A stretch of 64,000 nucleotides of DNA from Corynebacterium faecale (lineage in GTDB: Bacteria; Actinomycetota; Actinomycetes; Mycobacteriales; Mycobacteriaceae): positions 930,001 through 994,000 of the forward strand of contig NZ_CP047204.1 of the NCBI RefSeq assembly GCF_030408735.1, in the 5' to 3' direction. Positions within the stretch are counted from its first letter, which is position 1; each line of letters opens with the position of its first letter. The notes below the pieces were generated by a model. That model saw only the letters and a list, made by a program, of their open reading frames with translations. It was not told the DNA's origin and ran no database searches. Below, piece by piece: positions 36,849 to 45,746 of the stretch. Position numbers and translations under genes: made by a program.

Positions 36849-37346
36849 ATGACTTCGCCCGAGAACATCCTGCTTCACCTTCGGGATGAACAGGAACAGC
36901 AGATTCGTGACATATTCTCGCTCCTCGAAGCGCGGGGATTTCCTGCACAGCAGCAGACGCCTCACATCACTATTACGTTTTCACAGGCCATGCCCGCCGA
37001 TGTGGTTCAGCATGCCACTGAACTGCTTCCACCCGTGATACCTGCCCGCTTTCAGAGAATGGGCACCGTTGTATTCGGAACGAAGCGTAAGCAGACTGTT
37101 GCGTGGCTACTGGAAACCTCGGATGAGTTGGAGATTGCTGCCCGTCGTATCAGTGCGCTCAACCCAGATGGTCGGGGTCCCCGCTGGATTCCACATTTGA
37201 CGATGGGGTTAAGGCTGCCACGTGAGATTGTCCCAGACTATATCCAAGCCCTGGATGCGGTGACGTCTCCCCATCTCAAGGAACTTACGGCTGTGCGAGC
37301 AGTTTTCTGGAGACCAGGGGTGCAGAAACTCACTGTCTTGGCCTGA
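36849..37346 (+). CDS. 2'-5' RNA ligase / 2H phosphoesterase-family protein
   Basis: 165 residues from the ATG at 36849; the frame is open to a TTG at 36816. Two H-x-T motifs, HIT (39-41) in HITITF and HLT in WIPHLTMGLRLP about 90 residues later, are the paired catalytic signature of 2H phosphoesterases. These cut or join 2'-5' or cyclic phosphate bonds, often in RNA. The target is unknown. Confidence 0.8.
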   Translation: MTSPENILLHLRDEQEQQIRDIFSLLEARGFPAQQQTPHITITFSQAMPADVVQHATELLPPVIPARFQRMGTVVFGTKRKQTVAWLLETSDELEIAARRISALNPDGRGPRWIPHLTMGLRLPREIVPDYIQALDAVTSPHLKELTAVRAVFWRPGVQKLTVLA

Positions 37347-37755
37347 AGGCTTGAGCAGTATTGATCAGGTACTGGATCCCCGGACCGTGCTGTCTCATTC
37401 CTTCTTCTCCATGGCACCAGATTTGTGGTTGAGGCAGAAAAATTAAAAGGTCTGGTACTCACGCGAGCCTGCGAAAGCAAAGCTGCCTGGGGAGGTGTCC
37501 GGAAATTGAAAGAGCGATCTTCTGGAGGGCTCCATGCGGGGGAGTGGGGTTATTGAGTCAGCTACCCCCGAAGTATGGGTTTGGTCAGATTGGATGGCGC
37601 GCATCCATACATGTTCGGAAAGTGAACAAAGTTCACAAAAACCTGGGAAAACTCCCTGATGAGTGCCGGAAATGTAAAGATTCTTCTTTGCAGAATTCGC
37701 AAGCGATCCCTTCTTCACATCTTTGCTAATGGTGTGATTTGCATCGCTAGGGCCC
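37347..37755. other. Regulatory-rich region upstream of the mctBC operon
   Basis: About 410 bases with no gene I can support. It holds several palindromes (separate entry) and leads into a promoter and CRP-like site just before the DUF485 gene. Its size and symmetry suggest a heavily regulated operon. In C. glutamicum mctC responds to RamA and RamB, but I see no perfect RamB site. Confidence 0.5.
37591..37636. repeat. Cluster of palindromes upstream of mctBC
   Basis: TGGATG-N5-CATCCA (37591-37607), TGTTC-N7-GAACA (37612-37628) and GTGAAC-AAA-GTTCAC (37622-37636). The last is a perfect 15-base inverted repeat around AAA and overlaps the second. Sites like these are typical of dimeric regulators. 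Confidence 0.55.
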
Positions 37756-37800
37756 TGTGACCTGCGTCAAATTGACGGCATGATTTTACTTGTATATTGT
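37756..37800 (+). promoter_or_regulatory. Promoter with CRP/GlxR-like site for mctBC
   Basis: TGTGA-N6-TCAAA (37756-37771) is one half perfect, one half partial match to the GlxR/CRP palindrome TGTGA-N6-TCACA. It abuts a TTGACG -35 (37772-37777); TATTGT (37795-37800) follows at 17 bases spacing. The start codon is 52 bases further on. Confidence 0.55.
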
Positions 37801-37852
37801 CACACACGTTCTTAACAACGTGGCTTGAGTCACTGATTCTCTAAGGTGGATC

Positions 37853-38215
37853 ATGAATCCTTCTGCCCCTACCCCTGAAGAGTTCCTCGAAATGAGTGAA
37901 TCTCAGGAGTTCGGCGAACTGCGCAGTACTTTCCGTAAGTTTGCCTTCCCCATCACCATCGCCTTCCTGGTGTGGTTCTTCTTCTACATCATCATCGCCA
38001 CCTACGCGACGGACTTCGTGTCCACTCCCGTCTACGGCGTCATCAATATCGGCATGGTCCTCGGTCTCGCACAGTTCGTTACCGCAGGCCTGATTACTTG
38101 GGCGTACGTCCGTTTTGCTGATAAGAAACTAGATCCTGCAACAGCTGCCATCCGTGGCCAGCTGGAGGATCGCTCCCCAGTGGCGAACGCCCACCCTGAA
38201 GGACAGGTGAACTAA
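37853..38215 (+). CDS. mctB: DUF485 membrane protein, partner of the monocarboxylate transporter
   Basis: 120 residues, two transmembrane helices (about residues 32-54 and 63-85). FRKFAFPITIAFLVWFFFYI is typical of the DUF485 family, which accompanies actP/mctC-type symporters. The next gene's ATG follows the stop directly (TAAATG), so the two are coupled. In C. glutamicum the equivalent gene precedes mctC; the symbol mctB is from memory. Confidence 0.82.
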   Translation: MNPSAPTPEEFLEMSESQEFGELRSTFRKFAFPITIAFLVWFFFYIIIATYATDFVSTPVYGVINIGMVLGLAQFVTAGLITWAYVRFADKKLDPATAAIRGQLEDRSPVANAHPEGQVN

Positions 38216-39829
38216 ATGCACACCCTGGCAGCTGAGCAGGTTTCCACGGGAAACCCGATCCTCAACATCTCCATTTTCATTCTGTTCATCGTGGTCACCA
38301 TGACCGTGGTGGTCCGGGCAACCCGCACCACCTCCCAGAAGGGCACCGACTTCTACACCGGTGGCGCATCCTTCTCCGGTACCCAGAACGGCCTCGCCAT
38401 CTCTGGTGACTACCTCTCCGCCGCAGCCTTCCTCGGTGTGACCGGCGCCATCGCGCTGAATGGTTACGATGGCTTCCTCTACTCGGTCGCCTTCCTGATC
38501 GCCTTGCTCGTTGCGCTGGTTCTCGTTGCTGAACCACTCCGTAATACGGGTCGTTTCACCATGGCTGATGTGCTGTCCTTCCGCCTCAAGCAGAAGCCCG
38601 TTCGCCTGGCCGCCGCCATTTCCACCCTGGCAATCTCACTGTTCTACCTCATCGCTCAGATGGCCGGTGCCGGTGGACTTGTCGCCCTGTTGCTGGGCAT
38701 CAACGGTGCTGCAGCCCAGGCTGTGGTTGTTGCCATCGTCGGTGTCCTGATGATCGTGTACGTCCTCGTCGGCGGCATGAAGGGCACCACCTACATCCAG
38801 ATGATCAAGGCGGTTCTGCTCGTCGGTGGTTCCATCGTGATCACCCTCCTGACTTTCTTCGCAGTGAAGGGCGGATTCAATGCCGTCCTCGAGGCCGCAG
38901 TGCTGAACCACCCACAGGGTGACGCTATCCTCAGCCCGGGTCTGCAGTACGGTGCCAACGAGCTGACCAAGCTGGACTTCATCTCCCTGGGGGCCGCACT
39001 CGTTTTCGGTACCGCAGGTCTGCCACACGTGCTCATGCGCTTCTACACCGTGCCAACCGCCAAGGAAGCACGCGGCTCCATGACCTGGACCATCGCGATT
39101 GTTGCGCTCTTCTTCCTCATGACCGTGGTCATGGGTTACGGTGCAGCCGCACTCGTAGGTGCTGACCAGATCGCCAACGCCCCGGGTGGTGCGAACTCCG
39201 CAGTCCTCCTGCTGGCATCCCGTGTCGGTGGCACCATCTTCATGGCCATGATCTCTGCAGTTGCATTCGCCACCATCCTCGCTGTGGTCGCAGGTCTAGC
39301 CATCACCGCCTCAGCTTCTGTTGCTCACGATATCTACAACTCGGTGATCCGCGACGGCAAGGCAACTGAGGAGGAGCAGGTCCGGGTCTCCCGTATCACT
39401 GTGATCGTCATCGGCCTGCTGTCCATTGTTCTGGGTATCGGTGCGATGGGACAGAACATCGCCTTCCTGGTGGCACTCGCCTTCGGCATCGCAGCCGCAG
39501 CGAACCTGCCAACCATTCTGTACTCCCTGTACTGGAAGCGCTTCAACACCACCGGTGCACTGTTCTCCATCTACGGTGGTCTGCTGACCTCGGTCATCCT
39601 GATCATCTTCTCCCCGGCGGTGTCCGGTGCAGCAACCTCCATGTTGCCGAATGCCGACTTCGCATGGTTCCCGCTGACAAACCCGGCGATCATCGCGATC
39701 CCGACCGGTTTCCTCCTGGGCATCATCGGTACCTTCCTGGGCAAGCCTGACAACTTCCCACTCAAGCGCGCTGAGATGGAAGTCCGCTCCCTGACTGGAG
39801 TGGGCGTCGAAAAGCCTGTTGAGCACTAA
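38216..39829 (+). CDS. mctC: Monocarboxylate (acetate/pyruvate/propionate) importer, sodium:solute symporter family
   Basis: 537 residues, about 13 transmembrane helices, first helix at residues 16-36. SSS-family signatures: GTDFYTGGASFSGTQNGLAI, SGDYLSAAAFLGVTGAIAL, and AFATILAVVAGLAITASASV. It matches C. glutamicum MctC and E. coli ActP. It imports short monocarboxylates with cation symport. The extended GlxR/RamAB-type control region lies upstream of mctB. Confidence 0.92.
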   Translation: MHTLAAEQVSTGNPILNISIFILFIVVTMTVVVRATRTTSQKGTDFYTGGASFSGTQNGLAISGDYLSAAAFLGVTGAIALNGYDGFLYSVAFLIALLVALVLVAEPLRNTGRFTMADVLSFRLKQKPVRLAAAISTLAISLFYLIAQMAGAGGLVALLLGINGAAAQAVVVAIVGVLMIVYVLVGGMKGTTYIQMIKAVLLVGGSIVITLLTFFAVKGGFNAVLEAAVLNHPQGDAILSPGLQYGANELTKLDFISLGAALVFGTAGLPHVLMRFYTVPTAKEARGSMTWTIAIVALFFLMTVVMGYGAAALVGADQIANAPGGANSAVLLLASRVGGTIFMAMISAVAFATILAVVAGLAITASASVAHDIYNSVIRDGKATEEEQVRVSRITVIVIGLLSIVLGIGAMGQNIAFLVALAFGIAAAANLPTILYSLYWKRFNTTGALFSIYGGLLTSVILIIFSPAVSGAATSMLPNADFAWFPLTNPAIIAIPTGFLLGIIGTFLGKPDNFPLKRAEMEVRSLTGVGVEKPVEH

Positions 39830-39854
39830 GCAATAACCAGGCGCACGATAAGTA

Positions 39855-39892
39855 GAGGGCCTTCGGAGTTCATCAGAACTCCGAAGGCCCTC
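39855..39892 (+). terminator. Terminator after mctC
   Basis: Perfect 17-bp stem (39855-39871 and 39876-39892) with loop ATCA, followed by CCTTTGTTCTT. It ends the mctBC transcript. Confidence 0.85.
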
Positions 39893-39929
39893 CCTTTGTT
39901 CTTGGCGTGCTGTGGTTTACGGGTCGGGG

Positions 39930-39935
39930 TAATCT
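39930..39935 (+). promoter_or_regulatory. -10 element TAATCT for the SulP gene
   Basis: TAATCT ends six bases before the ATG at 39942; there is no ribosome site, so a leaderless mRNA is likely. Confidence 0.5.
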
Positions 39936-39941
39936 CGACGT

Positions 39942-41690
39942 ATGAAAGGTGACAGAGCAGCGTGGGAGCGTTTTCTTCCCGGTGTGGCAGCGCTGCGCCG
40001 CTATGAGCGTCCCTGGCTGCGCGGTGATGTTGTTGCTGGCGTGACCGTTGCTGCCTATCTGGTGCCCCAGGTGATGGCATATGCCGTTATCGCCGGACTG
40101 CCCGCAGTGGTTGGGCTCTGGGCGACGCTTGCACCGATGTTCATTTATTTCTTCCTGGGCACCTCACGGAAGCTGTCGATTGGGCCGGAATCCACCACAG
40201 CCCTGATGACCGCAGCCGGTGTTGGGGCCCTGGTCGGGGCTGCTGGCGGGCCGGATCGTTACGCTGAGGTAGCTGCTATCCTCGCCATCGCGGTTGGAAT
40301 CGTCTGCATCATCGCTTTCATCGCGCGACTGGGTTTTCTCACCACACTGTTGTCCCGCCCCGTACTGATCGGGTATCTCATCGGTATCGCCCTGCTCATG
40401 ATCGTGAGCCAGCTCGGGAAAGTGACCAAACTCAATACAGAAGGGGAGGATTCCTACGGGGAGATCAGGTCTTTTCTTTCCCAGCTCCCTCAAGTGCACC
40501 TGCCGACGGTGGTGCTGGCCGTTGCTGTTCTCATCTCCTTGTATGTGGCCACGTGGCTGCTCCCCAAATGGCCATCCGCACTCCTGGTCCTGCTGATCGC
40601 CGGTGCCGTTGTGGCCATCTTTAATCTGGAGCGTCTCGGGCTGGAGGTCATCGGTGAGGTACCCCGTGGCCTTCCTGAGCCACGGCTTCCAGACCTTGGG
40701 GATCTCGAGATCTGGTCGCTATTGCCGTTTGCAGTGGGGATCGCCATCGTCGGGTTTTCAGACAATATCCTCACCGGCAGAGCTTTCGCGTCCGGCAGGG
40801 GAGAGGTCATTGATTCGAATCAGGAGCTGCTGGCTTTGGGCACCGCCAACATGGCCAACGGTTTTCTGCAGGGGTTTCCAGTTTCCTCCAGTGGCTCCAG
40901 GACAGTGCTCGGGGATGCTGCCGGGGCCAGAACACAGGTGCATTCCCTCGTGGTGATCCTTGCAGTGGTGATGGTGCTCATGTTCGCTGGGCCTGTTCTG
41001 GAATCTTTCCCGGATGCCGCGCTCGGAGCCCTGGTTATCTATGCAGCCACCCAATTGATCGATATCACGGAGCTCCGACGCATAGGTAGGTTCCGGCGTA
41101 GTGAACTTGTCATCACGGCGGCCACCGCAGCTGCCGTGGTGATTTTCGGTGTGCTGGTGGGGATCGGATTCGCCATTGCACTGTCGATTCTGGATCTGAT
41201 CCGACGCATCACCCGGCCCCATGCTGATGTCCTTGGTTATGCACCCGGGGTTCCAGGGATGCACAGTCTGGAAGACTATGAAGACGCAACCGCGGTTCGG
41301 GGACTGGTTGTTTTCCGCTACGATTCACCACTCTTCTTCGCCAACGCGGAGAACTTCGTGGCGCGCGCACTACAGACGGTTGATGGTTCCGAAGTGCCGG
41401 TGGAATGGTTCCTTCTCAACGCCGAGGCGAACACCGAAATCGATCTCACCGCTGTGGATGCCCTGGAGGAATTACGTGCCCAGTTGGAACAGCGGGGAAT
41501 CCGTTTCACCCTCGCGCGGGTTAAACAAGACCTGTACCGGCGTCTTGAGCCCACCGGTTTCATCGATCTCATCGGTGAGGACTATATTTTTGAAACCCTC
41601 CCGACAGCAGTGAGGGCATACGTGGAGTACTACCGCAATCAGCACGGGGAACTCCCCGAGGGTGTACCCCGGGAAATCATCGAGCCGTGA
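39942..41690 (+). CDS. SulP-family anion transporter with STAS domain
   Basis: 582 residues. About 12-14 transmembrane helices fill residues 25-430; AAYLVPQVMAYAVIAGLPA and SIGPESTTALM are SulP signatures. The C-terminal STAS domain (about 450-565) contains NAEANTEIDLTAVDALEEL. SulP proteins carry sulfate, bicarbonate or dicarboxylates; the substrate cannot be assigned from sequence. It is convergent with the ABC transporter operon with only 12 bases between stops. Confidence 0.88.
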   Translation: MKGDRAAWERFLPGVAALRRYERPWLRGDVVAGVTVAAYLVPQVMAYAVIAGLPAVVGLWATLAPMFIYFFLGTSRKLSIGPESTTALMTAAGVGALVGAAGGPDRYAEVAAILAIAVGIVCIIAFIARLGFLTTLLSRPVLIGYLIGIALLMIVSQLGKVTKLNTEGEDSYGEIRSFLSQLPQVHLPTVVLAVAVLISLYVATWLLPKWPSALLVLLIAGAVVAIFNLERLGLEVIGEVPRGLPEPRLPDLGDLEIWSLLPFAVGIAIVGFSDNILTGRAFASGRGEVIDSNQELLALGTANMANGFLQGFPVSSSGSRTVLGDAAGARTQVHSLVVILAVVMVLMFAGPVLESFPDAALGALVIYAATQLIDITELRRIGRFRRSELVITAATAAAVVIFGVLVGIGFAIALSILDLIRRITRPHADVLGYAPGVPGMHSLEDYEDATAVRGLVVFRYDSPLFFANAENFVARALQTVDGSEVPVEWFLLNAEANTEIDLTAVDALEELRAQLEQRGIRFTLARVKQDLYRRLEPTGFIDLIGEDYIFETLPTAVRAYVEYYRNQHGELPEGVPREIIEP

Positions 41691-41702
41691 GAACAACTGG
41701 TC

Positions 41703-42500
41703 TTATAGTCCGCTGCCCAGCACCGCGGAGAGAAACTCCTGGGTGCGTTTCTCCTGTGGCTGCGTGAAGATGGTGTGTGGGGATGCAGACTCCACGATTC
41801 TGCCGTTGTCCAGCATCATCACCCGGTCGGAGACATCCCGGGCGAAGGACATCTCGTGTGTCACGATCAACATGGTCACGTTCGTGCTTGCCGCAATGTC
41901 ACGCAGAATGCCGAGTACCTCCACCACCACCTCCGGATCCAGGGCTGAGGTGACTTCATCCAGCAGGAGAATCTCTGGATCCATGGCCAGCGCACGGGCG
42001 ATGGCCACTCGCTGTTGCTGCCCACCCGACAGCGATGTGGGATGGGCATCCGCCTTGTCCGGTAGTCCAACCTTCTCCAGGAGTTCCTTAGCTCTCCTGA
42101 TGGCCTCCTTCTTCGGGATCCCCAGGACATGGACCGGTGCCTCGATGATGTTCTCTAACACCGTCATGTTGGGAAACAGATTGAATTGTTGAAACACCAT
42201 GCCAATCTTGGTGCGGATCCTCTTCTGTTCTTTCGCGGATACCGGCGTCCTCCTGCCGTTTTTCTCCACATGGGTCAAGGGTTCCCCGTTGATGAAGATG
42301 AAACCATCGGTGAGGCTCTCCAAGGTCATTACCAGGCGCAGGATGGTGGTTTTTCCCGAACCGGAGGGACCGATCAGTGTGACACGTTCGCCCTGACGCA
42401 CGGTGAAGTTGAGGTTGTTGAGCACGGTGTGGTCCCCGAAGGATTTGCCCACATCCCGGAATTCGATCACCGGGGTGGTTGGGTCAGTGGGCGTAGGCAA
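41703..42500 (-). CDS. ehuA: ABC importer ATP-binding protein, ectoine-transporter-like
   Basis: 265 residues from a TTG at 42500, which has GGAG seven bases upstream and overlaps the end of ehuD by 17 bases; the frame extends to 42605 but that start has no support. Walker A GPSGSGKTT, signature LSGGQQQR, and Walker B ILLLDEVTSAL are all present. The subtype is the polar amino acid (PAAT) group, and FNLFPNMTVLENIIEAPV is usual there. It energises the importer with EhuC/D. Naming rests on EhuB. Confidence 0.82.
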   Translation of the reverse strand: MPTPTDPTTPVIEFRDVGKSFGDHTVLNNLNFTVRQGERVTLIGPSGSGKTTILRLVMTLESLTDGFIFINGEPLTHVEKNGRRTPVSAKEQKRIRTKIGMVFQQFNLFPNMTVLENIIEAPVHVLGIPKKEAIRRAKELLEKVGLPDKADAHPTSLSGGQQQRVAIARALAMDPEILLLDEVTSALDPEVVVEVLGILRDIAASTNVTMLIVTHEMSFARDVSDRVMMLDNGRIVESASPHTIFTQPQEKRTQEFLSAVLGSGL

Positions 42501-43203
42501 GTCGTTTCTCCAATCGGTTGACAAGAATAGCTGTGGGGTAGCTGGCGGCCAGGAAAATAAGGCCGGCGATGGTGATGACTTCGTTGTAGCGGTAGGTGAA
42601 GCCACCGATCGCCAGGGCGGTGTTCACCATCTCCATGACCGCGATGGAAATGAGGAAGGGGGATTCCTTGAACATGGAAATGGCGTAGTTTCCCAGTGAT
42701 GGGACGGTGGATCGGAGGGCCTGAGGGATGATCACCTTTGACCAGGCACGACGTGGTGACATCGATAGGGCGGTGATTGCCTCCCACTGTCCCTTCGGAA
42801 CCGATTCGATTCCAGCCCGGTACACCTCGGACATATACGTTGCATAGTGGACGCCGAATACAAGGATGCCGATGGTGAGGGGTTCCAACCAGACCATGCC
42901 GTAAAACACCATGAGAAGTTGAACGATGATGGGCGTCATGCGGATGAAATCCGCAATCCAGCGCACCAACAAGGACAGGGGCCGGGGGAGTAACCGGATC
43001 AGGATGGCGATGACCAGCCCGAGAACCGTGGCGATCGCGGTGCCGAGCACAGTAACCAGCAGGGTGACCTTGAAAAAGGCTTCCAGCATCTCGGGGAGAA
43101 CCTCCCACGCGAAATCCCAGCGCCAGAAACTGGTCCGATCTTGGATATCAGGTGTGTCAATGTTGGCGGAGGCCAGTAGATCTGTTGTTTTCAGCTGAGT
43201 CAT
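42484..43203 (-). CDS. ehuD: ABC importer permease (EhuD-like)
   Basis: 239 residues with five membrane helices. SVPKGQWEAITALSMSPRRA followed by IIPQALRSTVPSLGN is the EAA loop that docks the ATPase. Its ATG overlaps the ehuC stop (ATGA), so the genes are translated together. It pairs with EhuC as a heterodimeric channel. The N-terminal ~20 residues (TDLLASANIDTPD) are extracytoplasmic or cytosolic and unusual. Confidence 0.82.
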   Translation of the reverse strand: MTQLKTTDLLASANIDTPDIQDRTSFWRWDFAWEVLPEMLEAFFKVTLLVTVLGTAIATVLGLVIAILIRLLPRPLSLLVRWIADFIRMTPIIVQLLMVFYGMVWLEPLTIGILVFGVHYATYMSEVYRAGIESVPKGQWEAITALSMSPRRAWSKVIIPQALRSTVPSLGNYAISMFKESPFLISIAVMEMVNTALAIGGFTYRYNEVITIAGLIFLAASYPTAILVNRLEKRLAYAH

Positions 43204-44012
43204 CGCGGGCCTCCCTGGGACTGATTGCCTGTAGGCGCCATGGATCTACCACCTGTGCCCACGTGGAGGGTGGGTTTCAGGGAGAGCACTTCCTTCAGAC
43301 TCGGACCCCTGCCGAGGCGGAACTTGGCGCGTACCTCCAGCAGGTGCATGCCCCAGGTGATGACGAGCGCGAGGAGAAAATAACCGATGAGCCCGGTGAT
43401 CGCGAGAGCGAAGAACCAATCGGTAACACGACGAAGCTGCAGTAGTTCGAAGGTGAACTCACTGAGTCCGACGATATACACGATGGAACTGCCCTTGAGC
43501 AGATGCACCCAGAGATTGGTGAGGGAGGGGAGCATGAGGGCCCAGGCTTGGGGGAAGATGATGCGTCTCATCTTGTGCGACCAGGACATCGACAGGGCGG
43601 TGGTGGCCTCCCACTGTGCCTTGGGCACCGAGGTGATGGAGGCACGGACAGCTTCAGCGGCGTAGGCACCGTAGTTGAGACTGAGTGCCGCCACTCCGAC
43701 GGTGAAAGCATCAAGCTGCGGGCCGAAAAGGGGCAGGACATAGTAGAGCCAGAACAGTTGCACCAACAGGGAGGTTCCGCGGAAGAATTCAATAATGATG
43801 CGGGCCGGTAGCCGGAGGATGAATTTCGGGCTTCCCGCTGCAAGCCCGAATACGATGGCGAGGATGAAGGCAAGGAACCCACTGATCACGGTCAGCTGGA
43901 TGGTCAGCCACATCCCGTCCCAGAGCAGCGGTGCCCGTGATATGAGTGCGTCAAAGTTGTCCACGAGATGTCCAATGAGAGTTGGCGGATACCATTGCAG
44001 GTGGGCAATCAC
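43200..44012 (-). CDS. ehuC: ABC importer permease (EhuC-like)
   Basis: 270 residues, about five transmembrane helices. The EAA loop SVPKAQWEATTALSMSWSHK followed by IIFPQAW lies mid-protein. A ~35-residue basic Gly/Pro tail follows the last helix. The GTG at 44012 lacks a clear ribosome site; a GTG at 43964 with TTGGA upstream is an alternative. Confidence 0.82.
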   Translation of the reverse strand: MIAHLQWYPPTLIGHLVDNFDALISRAPLLWDGMWLTIQLTVISGFLAFILAIVFGLAAGSPKFILRLPARIIIEFFRGTSLLVQLFWLYYVLPLFGPQLDAFTVGVAALSLNYGAYAAEAVRASITSVPKAQWEATTALSMSWSHKMRRIIFPQAWALMLPSLTNLWVHLLKGSSIVYIVGLSEFTFELLQLRRVTDWFFALAITGLIGYFLLALVITWGMHLLEVRAKFRLGRGPSLKEVLSLKPTLHVGTGGRSMAPTGNQSQGGPR

Positions 44013-44064
44013 GATTGGGCACTGGCCGGTTGGTCACCTGCAACGGTAGTCGGGCGCGGGGATC

Positions 44065-44979
44065 TTAGTCCTCGATGTCCTGGAGAGCTTCCAGGTCACC
44101 GGCGCAGAGATCCTGCGCGGTCATATCCATCGGGGGCACTTCGGCCTCGGTGAAGCCGTAGTCGCTGAGGATCTCCAAGAGCTCACCGGATTCCTTCAGT
44201 GCAGCCAGGTGCTCGTTGTACTCATTGAGTGTCTCGGTATCGTCAAGACGGAAAACCGTTGAGCCTGCGCCGTATTGTTTGACGCCGTTGATCTCCTGGA
44301 CAAAGCCTTCGGTGACTTCGACCCCGCTGGCATTCTCGGCCATTTGATTGAGAGAGATCGCAGTCATGGCGAAGACATCGGAGCGTCCACCCTGAACCAT
44401 CTCCAGACCTTCATCGGCGCTGCCTACACCCTGGTAGTCCAGGCCCATCTCGGTGGCGTAGTTGGCTTCGATACCTGCGGTGAGGACAGAGAGCGTGATA
44501 TCTTCCCCGTTCTCAATGGCTGCCTGCACATCATCCAGTGTGTACACGTCGAAGGGGTTTCCTTCCTCGACCACCAGGGCAGTTGTGTACATGATCTCCG
44601 GTTCTGCAAACGCTGCTTCGCGGCAGCGGTCAGGGGTGATCGACATCCCGGCGGAGATCGCATCGAAGCGTTCCGCCTGCAGTCCGGGAATGAGGTTGTC
44701 CCAGTTGACCAGGTCGGCTTCCACGTCAAAACCCATCTCCTCGCCGAAGATCCGCTCAGCCAGCGCCACGGTGGCACCTTCCGGATCACCGGAGTCATTG
44801 AGATAGGAGTAGGGCACCTCGCCGGCGATGCCGATGGTCAAAACCTCACCTCCGTTCCCTTCATCGCTTGTGGCGTCATCTGAATCATCGGCAGTGCCAC
44901 AGGCCGTGAGCGTCAGTAGGAGGGTGGCTCCGATCGCAGCGGTGGATAGAGTGTTTTTTCTTGAACGTGAGAACATCAT
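44065..44979 (-). CDS. ehuB: Solute-binding lipoprotein of the ectoine-type ABC importer
   Basis: 304 residues. The signal peptide ends in LTAC with lipid-modified Cys27. The family 3 binding-protein fold follows: LTIGIAGEVPYSYLND, then NLIPGLQAERFDAISAGMSI and TPDRCREAAFAEPE. These resemble EhuB of Sinorhizobium, which binds ectoine and hydroxyectoine. It is the first gene of the operon, with AAGAGG before the ATG, and would capture the compatible solute outside the membrane. Other polar amino acids remain possible. Confidence 0.82.
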   Translation of the reverse strand: MMFSRSRKNTLSTAAIGATLLLTLTACGTADDSDDATSDEGNGGEVLTIGIAGEVPYSYLNDSGDPEGATVALAERIFGEEMGFDVEADLVNWDNLIPGLQAERFDAISAGMSITPDRCREAAFAEPEIMYTTALVVEEGNPFDVYTLDDVQAAIENGEDITLSVLTAGIEANYATEMGLDYQGVGSADEGLEMVQGGRSDVFAMTAISLNQMAENASGVEVTEGFVQEINGVKQYGAGSTVFRLDDTETLNEYNEHLAALKESGELLEILSDYGFTEAEVPPMDMTAQDLCAGDLEALQDIED

Positions 44980-45250
44980 GTGTACCTCTTCTTAGGAATT
45001 TAGGATCTTCGTGCCTTCTGCCTCTCGGCCTCTGTGCGGTTTTATCTCAGCTCCTCATAAGAATGTGCAGGTAAATCTGATGGTACGTGAATGTGATGGG
45101 CGTCACTGCGGGTTTGCTGGTTCATTGCAGGGAAATTGATCAATCACACCCTTTTCAGGTGGTTTTTCCGGTTCTTGGAGGGGTGATGCCCGGCCTGGAC
45201 GAACGCCGCGCCGCGGACCTTATTCCCCACAAGGCGTAATAATGGGCGCT

Positions 45251-45736
45251 ATGACAACAGCGAACACCACAGACCACACCCCACGGGGCGATGGCGGAGG
45301 AGCCAACAAGAAGGGCCGTTTTGCCCGCGCGGTCAGGACCGTGGCCCGAATCGGGCTCGGCGGTGCCCTGCTGGGGGCTGGAATCGGTCACCTGACCACC
45401 TTGCGGGAGGAGTTCCAAGCACAGGTACCCAACTGGATTCCCGTGGATGATGATGTCGTGGTGGTGGCTTCCGGCGTGGTGGAGATCGGATTAGGTGCGG
45501 CGCTCATCCTCGCACCACGCATTGCCAGGCCGTGGGTGGGCACCGCCACCGCCGCGTTCTTCATTCTTATTTTCCCGGGCAATATCGCCCAGTATGTTGA
45601 GGGAACTGACGGCTTCGGCCTGGACAGCGACAGATCGAGACTGATCCGGTTATTCTTCCAACCACTGCTGGTGATCTGGGCACTATGGTCCACCGGCGCC
45701 TGGGGCTGGCTGCGACAGCGTTTCACCAGGTCCTGA
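45251..45736 (+). CDS. DoxX-like integral membrane protein
   Basis: 161 residues from the ATG at 45251. About four hydrophobic helices; LGGALLGAGIGHLTTLREEF and the following helices fit DoxX/DUF417-like small membrane proteins. The function is unknown. An AATAAT hexamer ends seven bases before the ATG, so the transcript may be leaderless. The SRPBCC-like gene follows after 10 bases, in the same direction. Confidence 0.7.
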   Translation: MTTANTTDHTPRGDGGGANKKGRFARAVRTVARIGLGGALLGAGIGHLTTLREEFQAQVPNWIPVDDDVVVVASGVVEIGLGAALILAPRIARPWVGTATAAFFILIFPGNIAQYVEGTDGFGLDSDRSRLIRLFFQPLLVIWALWSTGAWGWLRQRFTRS

Positions 45737-45746
45737 GAAGCGCGTC

